NCBI GenBank assembly: GCA_019671005.1
Contig: CM033719.1
Location: 21,936,750 to 22,000,749 of the forward strand
DNA: 64,000 bases
Reading direction: 5' to 3'
Source: Hibiscus mutabilis
Lineage: Eukaryota > Streptophyta > Magnoliopsida > Malvales > Malvaceae
Part shown: positions 22,901-34,906 of the stretch, one piece after another
How positions within the stretch are numbered: position 1 is the stretch's first letter
Layout: each line of letters opens with the position of its first letter
Position numbers and translations under genes: made by a program
Notes under the pieces: generated by a model
What the model was told of the DNA's origin: nothing
Databases searched by the model: none
Seen by the model: the letters and a program-made list of their open reading frames with translations, nothing else

Positions 22901-23654
22901 TCTTATAGTATTTCCTCGTGAAGTACTCATTAAGGCGATTATATCAAATGCACCAAAATATAAATATTCTAGAGGACATATTTGAATAAATTTTCTCAGA
23001 AATTTCCAAATACTTTTGGCATTTTAAATCCTTCAAGGATAATTTTATTTATATTGGAATCCACAAAATAATTAGACGCATATAAAATATTTCATAGTTG
23101 TCAAAGTAATTTCATCCACCATTAAGTAATTAAAATTCTTCATAAATCATAATTCAAGTCGTATTTATATCTCACAACTATTTATTTTTACCCCACTTGC
23201 ATTAAACATTTAGGTGTTTGGACTACTAGTCCAAAATCTTCACTTTTGGAAGTTCAAAGTGTCTTTCTACATTGGCCAATTCAATATCTATACTTGTGGA
23301 TAGTATTCTATGTAAAATTATTGTAACAACTTTTTTTCTGGTTCCATTCTTTTCTCGTTTTGACATAACTTGTCAAGATCTCTTTTCAATCTTTATTTCA
23401 GGTACCTGGAACTCTTCTGGAGTTTTATTATTAGTTATATCTTAGGTCTCTTCAGGAGCACCTACCTCCAACATATGACCATCACATACTACTTTCCATT
23501 TACAAGAATTTTGAACATTGGAACCAATTTCAACTATCCTGCTTCAGGCATGATTTACATCCATTCGCTCTGACATGTAATTCAATTTAGAGCATTTTAG
23601 ATAGTATATGAGATTTGATTACTCTCATTAGGCCATTGAATATGTATGGTAGTT

Positions 23655-23659
23655 GACAT
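23655..23659. other. Target-site duplication of the Tekay element, left
   Basis: GACAT here and at 34902-34906 directly flanks the gypsy LTRs. It shows a single insertion into the copia element. Confidence 0.92.
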
Positions 23660-26196
23660 TATAACCCCCTCGACCCAACCTAGGAGCTAGACACGAACTG
23701 AGAGAATTACATACGGTTTGTCGAAACAAACCTGAACTATCTAACTAGAAATACGGTCTGTTTTTTCTTGTATCTTTTCTAGATGTGTTATTAGAACCTA
23801 CGGTGTACATGCTAACAACGGTTAAAATCTCACTCAAATCGAACATTGATTCGATGTCCAATTATGCAAACATAAGATCTAGGGACCAAACTACAAATTT
23901 GGATAATTACAAGTACTTAAGCTAAATTAAAGTTATCAATCCTTAATTTATCATTTTTCATGCTTGTGTGTTACAGATTAAACGGATTACCTTAACTCAT
24001 TCAATTGGAATATAATCAATGAAGGACTAAAATGTAAGAATCTAAAACTTGGCTTACAACTTAACTACCATAAAAGACCACTTGTATTGGTACACGGGAT
24101 TCCATACCGATACAGTGAAAGGTGTACCGGTACTGGATAGCCCTGTACCGATCCTAGACTTAATATAACACATAGCGTATCGGTACTCAAAACCATTTAC
24201 CGATATCCAGGCTCATTCGACTTTTTTTTACATTTCCAGTAGCCAATTTGTGTACCGATACGACCCACCCTGTACCAATACCTAGGCTAAATACTCGTAA
24301 GCCTGGTCTGGTTCAGGCCCCGTGTATCAATACAAAAAATATTGTACCGATACGAGTAGGCCTGTAATGCCCCAATAGCCTGGTTTTACACCTACAAACC
24401 ATATCAAACTTGACCAAAAGCAATCTAACATGCTTCCTACGCATAAACCACATACTTGGCATGCATCATCAAAAATCCAACTCATCAATTACACATTTTC
24501 GGATACAAACACTTGAACTATAGGCATACTTTCTAAACACTCAAGTTAATGTACTTGAAATACATTCCAAAGCAAGATTTAAATGCAGCATATCATCAAT
24601 CATCTATAAAGGCATTTCAAGACAAGATTAAACATCCAAAACATGTTCATAGGCATTCACACAATATAGGCATGGCATAGCATTTCATGAAATGTAAAGA
24701 CTTTTTCATCAAATCTCAAATTCACATCACACTTCAAACCAAGCATGATAAACTATCAAACACCGTCACAAACTCTCAAGTAAAACCATAGAAAAACATA
24801 TTAGAAATCCCCAAGATTAAGTGACACAATTGCCTTATTACCACAAAACGCAAAACTAGATTTTCATACTCAATGGTTGTCTTTCCCGGTATTAAAAAGG
24901 CGAAATAGGAAAACTTACTTATGAGCTTAGTTAATCTTGCTAGTCTTTAAATAAACTCCCCACTCCATAATTCAAACCTTTTAGAGTGCCAAAACACTTC
25001 TACACTCGCCAATACGCAACACCTCGCTAGCCATTACGATCCAAGCTTTCGAAACGATCTAATATCCGCTAGGTAAGCTAGACTTGACTCTCCCCTGTTT
25101 TGGCAACACAAGACCAGAGGAACAATGCATCAAAATGCATCCAAACAATAGCCTACAACCAGCCCTTGCAACCTCAACGAAAGAGCATTCGAAAACTATC
25201 CGAAAACACCGAAAACTGCCCCTAACATCTACCAATCAATGTACGTCTAAAAACATAATCAAAACATCGTTATACCTCCAACAATCAAGAATCAACCAAA
25301 ATAGCCCAAAAAATCACCTTAAACTACCTTAAAATTAAGCAATTAAATAGTTTTTGAGATTGATATTGAAAACCTTATTTCACGTTATGTTTACACAACC
25401 AAAATGTGAATTAACCCAATAAAAATCTCCAGCAACCATTAGGAAAAAATCAAAATCATCAATTAAGATCAATTTCTTGAATCAAGTTGTAAAATAAAGT
25501 TATTAAACATCAATTAAGAGCCAATTACTAGGGAATATCAATAAAGAATATTAGTTTAAAGAGAGAATAAGAAAATCACATTTGAAGCTCTTCCACCAAA
25601 TATTGACGTAACTTTTTCCTTATTGGAGAAAATGAAAATTGGAAGGATTCTTCAAGAATCAATGGCAAGGTTTTGTAAAACAAGAAAAAGGAAATAAAAT
25701 GACATCTTTCCCATTGAAATCCATCAAGATATAAGAAAATTATGAGAAGGAAAATAATGAGAAAATGTTGAAGGAGAATGTTGAGAAATTAGGAAAATAG
25801 TAAAATGCTTTTGAGAAAACAATTAACCATCAAAACCTTTTTTCAATTATGGTGGTAAACTCAATTAAGACATTTCGGAAAATTAGCTCTCTAAGGATTC
25901 TTAGAATTGGCCCTTTTTACAAATTAGTCACTTAAAACAGTTATGCGTGTATTACATTTTGGTCCTAAATCCAAAATGTCATATAAATTGATTAAATTAA
26001 CTTCCGACTCCAACACCAAAATATTTAATAAAATCATTAAAAAATTTAAAAGCTTAAACCAATTTTATCCTTTTGAAATTCCTATTTGAAAATATTTATT
26101 TCCCAAAACTTACTTAATCAACTAACCTGATTCAACCGAACCGAATCTAATCCTACGAACCACCGATTCTTCTAATCCCATTTTCTAGGTGTTACA
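23660..26196 (-). repeat. Tekay LTR (3' LTR, 2537 bp), with internal deletion
   Basis: The sequence starts tataaccccctcgaccc and ends ctaggtgttaca. It aligns along its length with 31546-34901, except that about 785 bp present in the other LTR (32761-33545) is missing at about 24886. A cluster of GTACCGATAC/GTATCGGTAC-type motifs lies at 24078-24350. Confidence 0.92.
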
Positions 26197-26210
26197 ACTC
26201 TCCCTCTCTT
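26197..26210 (-). other. Tekay polypurine tract
   Basis: Plus-strand actctccctctctt abuts the 3' LTR. On the minus strand it is AAGAGAGGGAGAGT. Confidence 0.85.
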
Positions 26211-26436
26211 AATAAATTTCATCTTCAAAATTTACCTGAGGGAAAAGGTGAGGAAACTGATCCTTCATGTCCTCCTTTGTCTCCCATGTGGCTTCTTCGA
26301 CTCCTCGATGACGCCACAAAACCTTGACCAACTCAACAGTCTTGCCAAAAAGGACTTTCAAACTAGAGTCCAATATCTCAACCGGTTCTTTATCATATGA
26401 CAATCTTAGATGTAACTCATTCTGTTTGACTGGCAT
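26209..26436 (-). pseudogene. Integrase C-terminus with chromodomain
   Basis: A 75-residue open stretch contains LRLSYDKEPVEILD, then LVKVLWRHRGVEEATWETKE and DQFPHLF, the chromodomain of plant chromoviruses, which steers integration toward heterochromatin. It ends at a stop just inside the PPT. It is readable here, but it is separated from the rest of pol by stops, so it belongs to a dead polyprotein. Confidence 0.9.
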
Positions 26437-27851
26437 AACATGCGACAGATCTGATCTATACTTTCAGAGCATCGATACATAGATAACATCATGTATCCAC
26501 TCAAGCTCTGTCGGTAATCTCAACCTATAAGTAATAGGACCAACACGCTCAATCACTTCATATGGTCCTACGAACCTAGGGTTCAACTTACCCTTACATC
26601 CAAATCTTCTAACCTTCTTCCAATGTGAAACATTCAAAAACACCTTATCCCCAACATCAAACTCAATCTCACTTCATTTCAAATTTTTATAAGATTTTTG
26701 CCGATCTGAAGCTACCTTTAATCTATCACTAATAAGTTTTACCTTATCATTCATACCTTCAAGCAAATCAGGGCCTACGACATGCTTCTCGTCCGTTTCT
26801 GCCCAACAAAGAGGCGTTCAACACTTACATCCATAAAGGGCCTCATAGGAAGCCATCTGTATACTCGACTGCTAACTATTATTATAAGAGAAACCCACCA
26901 ATAAAATTTGCTTCTCTCATGTCCCCCGAAACTCAATGATACAACATCACAACATATCTTCCAAAATCTGAATCACACGCTCATACTGACCATTCGTTTG
27001 AGGATGATAGGAAGTACTGAAATTAAGCCTTGTCCCCAAAGCCGTCTAAAACTCTCCCAAAATCATGATGTAAAGAGCGAATCCCTATCTAATATAATTG
27101 AATTAGAAACCCCATGCAACTTGACAATCTCGGCAATATACATGTCAACCAACTTATCCAACATATGCACAACAAGAAAATACGCACACTTCGTAAAACG
27201 ATCACCAATCACCCATATCGAATCCTTTTTGGACAGCGATAAAAGCAAACCCATCACAAAATCCATGGTAATTATTTCTCATTTCCACTCTGAAATTTGC
27301 ACAGGTTGCAACAACCCAGAAAAAAATTGATGTTCAGCTTTAACTCGCTGACATACCATACAACGAGCAACAAACTCCACCATATCCTTTTTCAAGCCAA
27401 CCCAATAATACTTTTCTTTCAAACCACGGTACATCTTTGTTCTACCAGGATGCATAGCAAAAGGAATAGAATGAGCCTTGGTCAAAATAATGTGCCTTAA
27501 ATCAGAAACCTCCTGCAAAACACCATCATCATTAAAATAAAATTCTGTCGGATTACCCTCTGAAAAATCCTTTACATACGAAACCAATGAATCGTCATAT
27601 GGTTGCCTCTCTTTAATCCTTTGAGACAACATAGTCTTAACTTGTAACTCAACCAACAACCCACCTTCACGCGTCATACTAAACAAAGAAAACATCGTTC
27701 TTAGCTCAACGGCTACCTTACGACTCAATGCATCCACTACAACATTAGCTTTTCTAGGATGATACTCGATCGTCAAGTTGTAATCTTTAAGCAACTCAAC
27801 CCATCTCCTCTGCCTAAGGTTCAACTCTTTCCGCGTCATCAAATACTTCAA
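26437..27851 (-). pseudogene. Tekay integrase (zinc-binding N-terminus and catalytic core), broken
   Basis: At 27500-27279 the HHCC region is readable (HSIPFAMHPGRTKMYRGL, then RCMVCQRVKAEHQ). At 27266-27063 follows the start of the core (MDFVMGLLLSLSKKDSIW, VIGDRFTKCAYF, SIILDRDSLFTS), corresponding to the first two catalytic acidic positions. Stops then break the frame, and 27060-26440 retains only fragments such as the region before the chromodomain. Integrase inserts the cDNA; this copy could not. Confidence 0.85.
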
Positions 27852-28364
27852 ACTCTTATGGTCAGTGTAGATCGTACACTTCTCACCTTAAAGATAATGC
27901 CTCCAAATCTTTAGAGCAAAAACAATTGCGGCCAGCTCCAGATCATGCATAGGATAATTGTGCTTGTGCACCTTCAATTGTCTTGATACGTAGGATACAA
28001 CCTTCCCATCTTGCATAAACACGTAACCCAAACCAACATACGACTCATCACTATATACCATAGACTCTTTTCCTAACTAAGGTTGAATCGACATAGGGGA
28101 ATGTGTCAAAACCTCTTTTAGATTCTCAAAATTAAGCTGATGGCCTTTTATCCACTCAAATAGAATATTCTTCTACAAAATCTTAGTCAATGGTGCAACA
28201 ATACTAGAGAACCCGTCAACAAAACGATGATAATATCCTGCCAAACCAAGGAAACTACGGATCTCAGATATAGAATTAGGTTGATTCCAATTAAGAATAG
28301 CCTCAATCTTTTGCAAATCAACGCGAATACCCTTCGACGAAACAACATGAACAAGAAACATCAC
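27720..28364 (-). pseudogene. Tekay RNase H and RT connection, broken
   Basis: At 28364-28173: IEAILNWNQPNSISEIRSFL, then GLAGYYHRFVDGFSSI, the conserved end of RT. The RNase H follows at about 28010-27720 with WRHYL, a stop, then MTRKELNLRQRRWVELLKDY and IEYHPRKANVVVDALSRK. The last block is contiguous with the integrase frame. Stops between the blocks make this non-coding. Confidence 0.85.
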
Positions 28365-29040
28365 TTATTTTAGCCAAAACTCACATTTGCTCAGCTTAGC
28401 GAACAATTTATACTCTTTCAAAGCTTGCAACACAATCCGCAAATGTCGATCATGTTCTTCCTCAGTACGAGAGTACACAAGGATATCATTGATGAACACC
28501 ACAACAAACTGATCAAGATACTCATGAAAGACCTTGTTCATCATATCCATGAAAGCAGCCGAGGCATTAGGTAAACCAAATGACATCACCAAGAACTCAT
28601 AATGCTCGTATCTTGTGCGAAATGCAGTTTTCAACACATCTGCTTTCTTTACTTCCAACTAGTAGTACCCGAATCTCAAATCAATCTTTGAAAATACTAC
28701 AATAATAGGAAACTGATCAAACAAATCGTCAAATTTGTGGTAACGAGTACTTGTTTTTAATCGTCATCTTGTTCAGTTACTAATAATTAATGCATATCCG
28801 CATGGTTCCATCTTTCTTCTTCACGAATAACACCGGTGCTCTACAAGGTGAAACACTTAGTCGAATAAAACTGCGATCCAATAACTCCTGAAGTTGAGTC
28901 TTTAACTCCTTCAACTCTTTTGGTGCCATGTGATTTGGAGCAATGGACACTAGATCTGTACCAAAGTATGTCTCTATACCGAACTCAACATCTATATTCG
29001 GTGCCAATCCAAGAAAAACTTTTAAAAAATCACATACCAT
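28365..29040 (-). pseudogene. Tekay reverse transcriptase, catalytic Asp replaced
   Basis: The N-terminal part at 29040-28780 includes LKELKTQLQELLDRSFIR and APVLFVKKKDGTMRICINY. The palm at 28658-28365 includes AFRTRYEHYEFLVMSFGL, then FVVVFINDILVYSRTEEEH. The usual FIDD box reads FIND, replacing the first of the two adjacent catalytic aspartates. A frameshift separates the halves (28780-28660). Not active. Confidence 0.9.
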
Positions 29041-29055
29041 CTGAATATCCTTTAC

Positions 29056-29506
29056 TCAAACTCCCTTGGCACCCAAATTTATAACTATTACCAAAAAGGC
29101 TTGACAACCTACCTTCATCATCTCTTCATATTGCAATGCTGATACAACATTAGGCAAGAATTTAGCATTCTCGCCCACCACCGTAACAGCATAGTCATTG
29201 GCAAGCTTTAAAGAAATCCTTTTGGTTTCGAAATCAACAACTCTATGCTCAGATAACCAATTCATACCCAAGATAAACGTCAAAACTATGAAATGACAAT
29301 TCCATTATATCTACCAAAAATACATGACCATGAAGAACTAAAGGGCATCTCATATACAACCTTCTAACAATAACAGTCTCCCCAAGAGAACTAGTTACTA
29401 AAACACCCACATTCAAGATCTCAATAGGTATATCCAACAAATGTGCATGATCACTAAAAATATATGAATGTGTGGAACTTGGATCAAACAAGGAAAATAA
29501 TGACAA
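29056..29506 (-). pseudogene. Tekay aspartic protease, active site degraded
   Basis: The frame 29506-29249 has LFDPSSTHSYIF where the family has a D-S-G active-site triad, so the essential Gly is lost. The second half (29283-29056) begins MTFILGMNWLSEHRVVDF, the conserved flap/exit motif. A frameshift separates the two. Confidence 0.85.
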
Positions 29507-29599
29507 AGACTACAAGGTAAATGTACATGCGATCACGTCAGTGTCATTCTGACCCTCACGATGAGCATAAACTCTTGTATGTCATTCGTTCTCTAGTTG

Positions 29600-30233
29600 A
29601 ATAGACACGGTGTGAGCAACTATCCTTTGGCCCTTATCATGCCTCTGAAAATTTACCTTGCCACAGCCTTGGCCTTTAGCATGTGTGGTAATAACAACTG
29701 TCTGCCCCGATGCATCCTTGACAAGATGTGAACAATCACACTTTAAATGTTCCTACGAACCACAAACCCAACAAGCTCTAGCTACACCCCAACACTCTCA
29801 TAAGTGATATCTCCCACAACGCTGACACTCGGTAGCAGCATCAATGACAGTCTAAACATTTTGACCACGTCTACTACTACTACCTTGTCTGTAATCCGGC
29901 TTGTAATGCTTATTTCGTGACCTCTTATTCTAACCCCCAACATGGTCAAACTCTAGAACTCATTTCCCCGAATCCACATTCACTACCTGGGAAACATGAC
30001 CCAAAGATTGCTCAATATCCATTAGGGGTGAACGTTCGATTGAGTCGAGTTGAGTAAAAAATTTTTGAGCTATTCGATTTGATGTATCATATTTTAAAAC
30101 TCAAACTTTATTTGAAATTTTTTTAATTCAAGTCGAGTTTTCGAGTTCCTACAAAAATTTAATTATAATTATTTATCATGTTATAGTACGGTTTGATTCC
30201 AATTTAAATGACTTTCTCTAATCATATAAGATA

Positions 30234-30264
<31 letters not shown>

Positions 30265-31330
30265 TTCTTCATATGTTTTCATATATTGTAATTTTTTTCA
30301 TATATTTATATATCGATATATATATATCATAAAAATTGAGAGACTCATCTCGAACTTAAAAATAAATCCACTAATTACTAAAAATTTTGAGTTATTCAAG
30401 TTTTTATTTTTAAAACTCAAAATTTATTTGAATTTTTTTATTCGAGTCAAGTTTATGAAATTTTGAGTCGAGTCAAGAGGAGTCGAATTATTTGGGTTTT
30501 TGAGTTGAGTCAAGTTTTGCTTACCCCTAATATCCATAGCCCTATTGACCAACACATCAGAATTGGTGTAATCAGCGGCCAATAGATACGTCTTGATATC
30601 GTTCACAAAATCGTAACAAAACCTGTCACATATCTAACGATCATTCGAAACCAGTTCATGAGCTTATTGGCTCAAACAAACGAACTTCACCTCATACTTA
30701 GCCACTAACATACTATCTTGTACTAGAGTCATGAACTCCCTCTTCCTCGCATCTTGATACTGCAGACCAAGATATTTCCTCTTGAACGACCTTTGAAAAA
30801 AATTCCCAATTCACATCAGCCTCATCTACTCCAGCTATGGTGGTAGTCCACCAGTGATAAGCATCAGCATGTAGTAGATATACTATGCAAACGAGCTTTT
30901 GTGCATCCGTGCACTCTATCTGTCCATGAATACGATCAGTGCTCGCAAGCCACTCTTCTGGCGCTTCAAGACTTAATCCCCTAAACTCAAGACCTCCCAA
31001 ACTAGGCAGATGCTCTAACAGTGAACCAGAATTAGCAGCAACTACAAGTGCTCGTACATGCACATGCACTTCAACTATAGCCCCTTGAAATGCACTAATC
31101 ATCACTTGAATCAACGGTGTTATATCACCAAATATGGTTCCTTGCAGAGCTTGAGGCATACCTCTGACACCTCTACCAGCCAGTGGAATAAGTAAGGGAA
31201 GAGGCAATGGACTACAAGGAAAAAATCCTTCCTTATTGTTCTAGTCGTCGGTAACGTTACTTGTGCTAGCTCTAGTTTAACACCTCGGACGCATAGCAAA
31301 AATAGTCTACCACACATAAACACAATTAGT
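29600..31330 (-). pseudogene. Tekay gag, frameshifted and interrupted by a hAT MITE
   Basis: The capsid region is readable at 31207-30713: LEAPEEWLASTDRIHGQIEC, then VYLLHADAYHWWTTTIAG, the retrotrans_gag motif. The following part (VNDIKTYLLAADYTNSDVLV, about 30606-30550) stops at the MITE insertion and resumes at about 30014 (EQSLGHVSQVVNVDSGK). A zinc-knuckle remnant (CWVCGS, stop, EHLKCDC) lies at about 29790-29745. The N-terminus near 31323 is unclear. Gag would form the particle; this copy cannot. Confidence 0.85.
30023..30529. mobile_element. hAT-type MITE (507 bp) with perfect 8-bp TSD
   Basis: It begins TAGGGGTGAACG and ends GCTTACCCCTA, and is flanked by ATATCCAT at 30015-30022 and 30530-30537. 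The 8-bp TSD and TAGGGGTG-type termini are hAT features. Inner inverted blocks (gagtcgagttgagt near the left end, gagttgagtcaag near the right end) extend the TIR. The centre is AT-rich with a (TA)n run at 30239-30262. No coding capacity. It is the youngest of the three nested insertions. Confidence 0.93.
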
Positions 31331-31528
31331 TAGACTTGGATTTAAAAAATGATCCAAGACAACCTGGAAAATCATTTTTAAAACAGTGGTAATAGGCAAT
31401 GTGTCCTGGGTTATCCCCTCATCGTCGAATATGACATCATAGCAAACAATAACCATGCTTACGAACATTTTGTATCACGGAAACAAATAATTGAATTAAT
31501 TTTACTTGCCTGAGGTTATGAACCTCGA

Positions 31529-31545
31529 GCTCTAATATTACCAAA
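31529..31545 (-). other. Tekay primer-binding site (initiator-Met type), mutated
   Basis: On the minus strand, directly after the 5' LTR, the sequence reads TTTGGTAATATTAGAGC, a decayed form of the TGGTATCAGAGC complement to the initiator-Met tRNA 3' end. Confidence 0.8.
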
Positions 31546-34500
31546 TGTAACCCCCTCGACCCGGCCTATGAGCTAGACCCGAACTGAGAGAATTACATAC
31601 GGTTTACAAAAATAAACCCGAACTGTCAAACTAGAAATATTATCCATTTTTTTCTTTTATCGTTTATAGATGCGTTACTAAAACCTACAATGTACATGCT
31701 AACAGTAGTTAAAATTTTACTCGAATTGGAAATTGATTCGATGTTCAATTGCGGAAACATGCAATCAAGGGACCAAGCTGCAAATCTAGATAATTATGAG
31801 GACTTAAGCTTAATTGAAGTTACTAATCCTTAATTAATCATGTATCATGATTATGTGTCAATTTACAGCTTAAACGAATTACCTTAACTCATTCAATTGG
31901 CATATAATCAAATAAGGATTAAAATGTAAAAATCTAAAATTTGGCATTCAACTTAACTACAATAAACGACCACCGATATCGGTAGGCGGGATTTTGTACC
32001 GATACGGTAAAAGGTGTAACAATACTGGATAGCCCCGTACCGATCTCAGGCTTAATACAATACATAGCGTAACTCAAACCCGTGTACCGATACCCATGCT
32101 CATTCCACTATTTTTTACATTTCCAGTAGCCAATTCGTGTACTGATATAACTCACCACGTATCGGTACCTAGGCTAAATACTCGCAAGCCTGGTCTGATT
32201 CAGGCCCTGTGTATCGATACAGAGAATAACATATCGATACGAGTAGGCCTGTAATGCCCCAATAGCCTTGTTTTACACCTCCAAACCATATCAAACTTGA
32301 CCAAAAGTAATCTAACATGTTTCCTAAGCATAAACCACATACTTGGCATGCATCATCAAGAATCTAACTCATCAATTACTCATTTTCAAATACAAACGCT
32401 TGAGCTATAGGCATACTTCCTAAACACTCAAATCAACGTACTTGAAATAAATTCCAAAGCAAGATTTAAACGCGGCATATCATCAATCGTCTATAAAGGC
32501 ATTTCAAGACTAGATCAAGCATCCAAAACATGTTCATAAGCATTCACATAATATAGGCATGGCATAGCATTTCATGAAATGTAAAGACTTTTACAACAAA
32601 TCTCAAATTCATATCACACTTCAAACCATCAAACACCATTACAAACTCCCAAGTAAAACCATAGAAAAACATATTACAAATCCCAAGATTAAGTGTCACA
32701 ATTGCCTTATTACCATAAAACGTAAAACTAGATTTTCATACTCAACGGTTGTCTTTCTCTTGGATCTCACTTCGCCATGAATGCCACATTGCCCCTCCAA
32801 CGCTCAGCAAAGATGTAAAAAGGAGTGTAAGAAAACATGCTTAGTAGGCAGCTCAACAAATGCTCATTAATGCACTTTTAAACCATTAATAAAACCATGT
32901 ACATTTCTAAAACATGTCATGCTTAACATCCGTATGAAAAATAGATTTCATACTTGTTATATTTGTTTCCTCATATAATGGCAATTATTGTGACTCTTAT
33001 TAAACCATAAACTTTATGAAAATTCATCGAATACACAGATTTCCTAGTGATACCTTTAAACCACCATATACTTGCCTCCGGCTCGAGTAGTCTCACCTCT
33101 ACCACATAATGATAGTCTCATCTCTATCACACAGTAATAGGCTCACCTCTAATGTAATGGGGTCATGGAATCTACTAACCCGAGTAGCCTCACCGCTTTT
33201 CCACAAGGGTTGTGGTGCGATTGACATATATTATAGTGCACTTTAAACCCTATGGCATGCTAACTATATCTGATACTTTATATTTGTGTGACACATAGCC
33301 AATATAATCTTTTAAACACATTCACTTGTTGTTTTTCATATGTATTTAATAAACCAATTTCAAATGCAAATCACATTGCCCATGGCAACTTACACATTCC
33401 AATTAGGAACCTTTTCTCAATGCACTTAGGCATTCTCATGCTTGATAACACGTACCATATCATTTAATTGATGCATAAAACAATAAGTAATGCAACCCAT
33501 GTTTTCAAACCAAAACATATAAATCATGCTTCATAAAAAACTGGTATCAAAAGGCAAAATAGGAAAACTTACTTTTGAGCTTAGTTAATCTTGCTAGGCT
33601 CCAAATAAACTCCCCACTCAAACCTTTTAGAGTGCCAAAACACTTTTACACTCGCCAATATGCAATGCCTCGCTAGCCATTACGATCCAATCTTTCGAAA
33701 CGATTTGATATCCGCTAGGTAAGCTAGACTTGACTCTCCCCTGTTTTGGCAACACAAAACCAGAGGAACAATGCATCAAAATGCATCCAAACAATAGCCT
33801 ACAACCAGCCCTTGCAACCTCAACGAAATAGCATTCAAAAACTATCCGAAATCACTGAAAACTACCCCTAACATCTACCAATCAACCATCAGCCGAAAAC
33901 TTATGATTCTAACATCTTAACTTCATCAATGTACGTCTAAAAACATAATCAATACATCGTTATACCTCCAACAATCAAGAATCAACCAAAACAGCCCAAA
34001 AACTCACCTTAAACTACCTTAAAATTAAGCAATTAAATAGTTTCGGGATTGATATTGAAAACCTCATTTCACATTATGTTTACACAACCAAAATGTGAAT
34101 TAACCCAATAAAAATCTCCAGCAATCATCCTGTAAATTAAGAATTTAGGAAAAATCAAAATCATCAATTAAGATCAATTTCTTGAATCAAGTTGCAAAAT
34201 CAAGTTATTACACATCAATTAAGAGCCAGTTACTAGGGAATATCAATAAAGAACCTTAGTTTAAAGAGAGAATAAGAAAATCATCTTTGAAGCTCTTCCA
34301 CCAAAAATTGACGTAACTTTTTTCTTTATTGGAGAAAATGAAAATTGGAAGGATTCTTCAAGAATCAATGGCAAGGTGTTGTAAAACAAGAAAAGAGAAA
34401 TCAAATGACATTTTTCCCATTGAAAATCATCAAGAAATCAGAAAATTATGAGAAGTAAAATGATGAGAAAATGATAGAAAATGTTGAGAAATTAGAAAAA

Positions 34501-34901
34501 TGAGAAAATGCTCTCGAGAAAACAATTAACCGTCAAAACCTTTTTCCAATTATGGTGGTAAACTCAATTAATACATTTAGGAAAATTATCTCTCAAAGGA
34601 TTCTTAGTATTGACCCTTTTTACAAATTAGTCACTTAAAATAGTTTTCCATTTATTACATTTTGGTCACTAAATAAAAAATGTCATTTAAATTGATTAAA
34701 TTAACTTCCGGTTCCAACACCAAAATGCTTAGTAAAATCCTTAAACATTTTTAAAAGCTTTAACCAAATTTATACTTTTGAAATTCTCATTTCAAAATAT
34801 TTATTTCCCGAAAGTTACTTAATCGACTAACCCGATTCAACCGAACCGAATCTAATCCTACGAACCACCGATTCTTCTAAGCCCATTTTCGGGGCGTTAT
34901 A
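31546..34901 (-). repeat. Tekay LTR (5' LTR, 3356 bp)
   Basis: Starts tgtaaccccctcgaccc and ends ggggcgttata on the plus strand. It keeps about 785 bp (32761-33545) that the other LTR lacks. That block includes a short serial motif around tcacctctaccaca, tctcatctctatcacaca and gctcacctctaat near 33090-33150. Confidence 0.92.
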
Positions 34902-34906
34902 GACAT
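34902..34906. other. Target-site duplication of the Tekay element, right
   Basis: GACAT, matching 23655-23659. Confidence 0.92.

Larger units (their letters stand above)
21700..23654 (-). mobile_element. Ty1/copia element, 3' part (RT end, RNase H, 3' UTR, PPT, LTR)
   Basis: On the minus strand the 3' LTR begins TGTTATGAATA at 21959 and is preceded by a polypurine tract. Upstream lies a 3' UTR with the landmark of this copia family on the plus strand: a run of cattaaaaacctt, tgggacaaaaccttggttaa and gtgcaacgca near 22085-22155. Upstream again are RNase H and RT remnants. The coding part is interrupted at 23655 by the Tekay element and presumably resumes at 34907. The inner LTR end is not clear (about 21700). 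Confidence 0.75.
23660..34901 (-). mobile_element. Ty3/gypsy chromovirus, Tekay (Del) type, 11.2 kb, inactive
   Basis: Two LTRs (23660-26196 and 31546-34901) bracket a minus-strand internal region in the order gag, protease, RT, RNase H, integrase and chromodomain. The PBS and PPT are in the expected places and the TSD is GACAT. The terminal dinucleotides at the outer ends read TA (plus strand), apparently mutated from the TG/CA still present at the inner ends. All coding domains carry stops or frameshifts. A hAT MITE interrupts gag. The long LTRs and C-terminal chromodomain fit Tekay. Confidence 0.93.
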
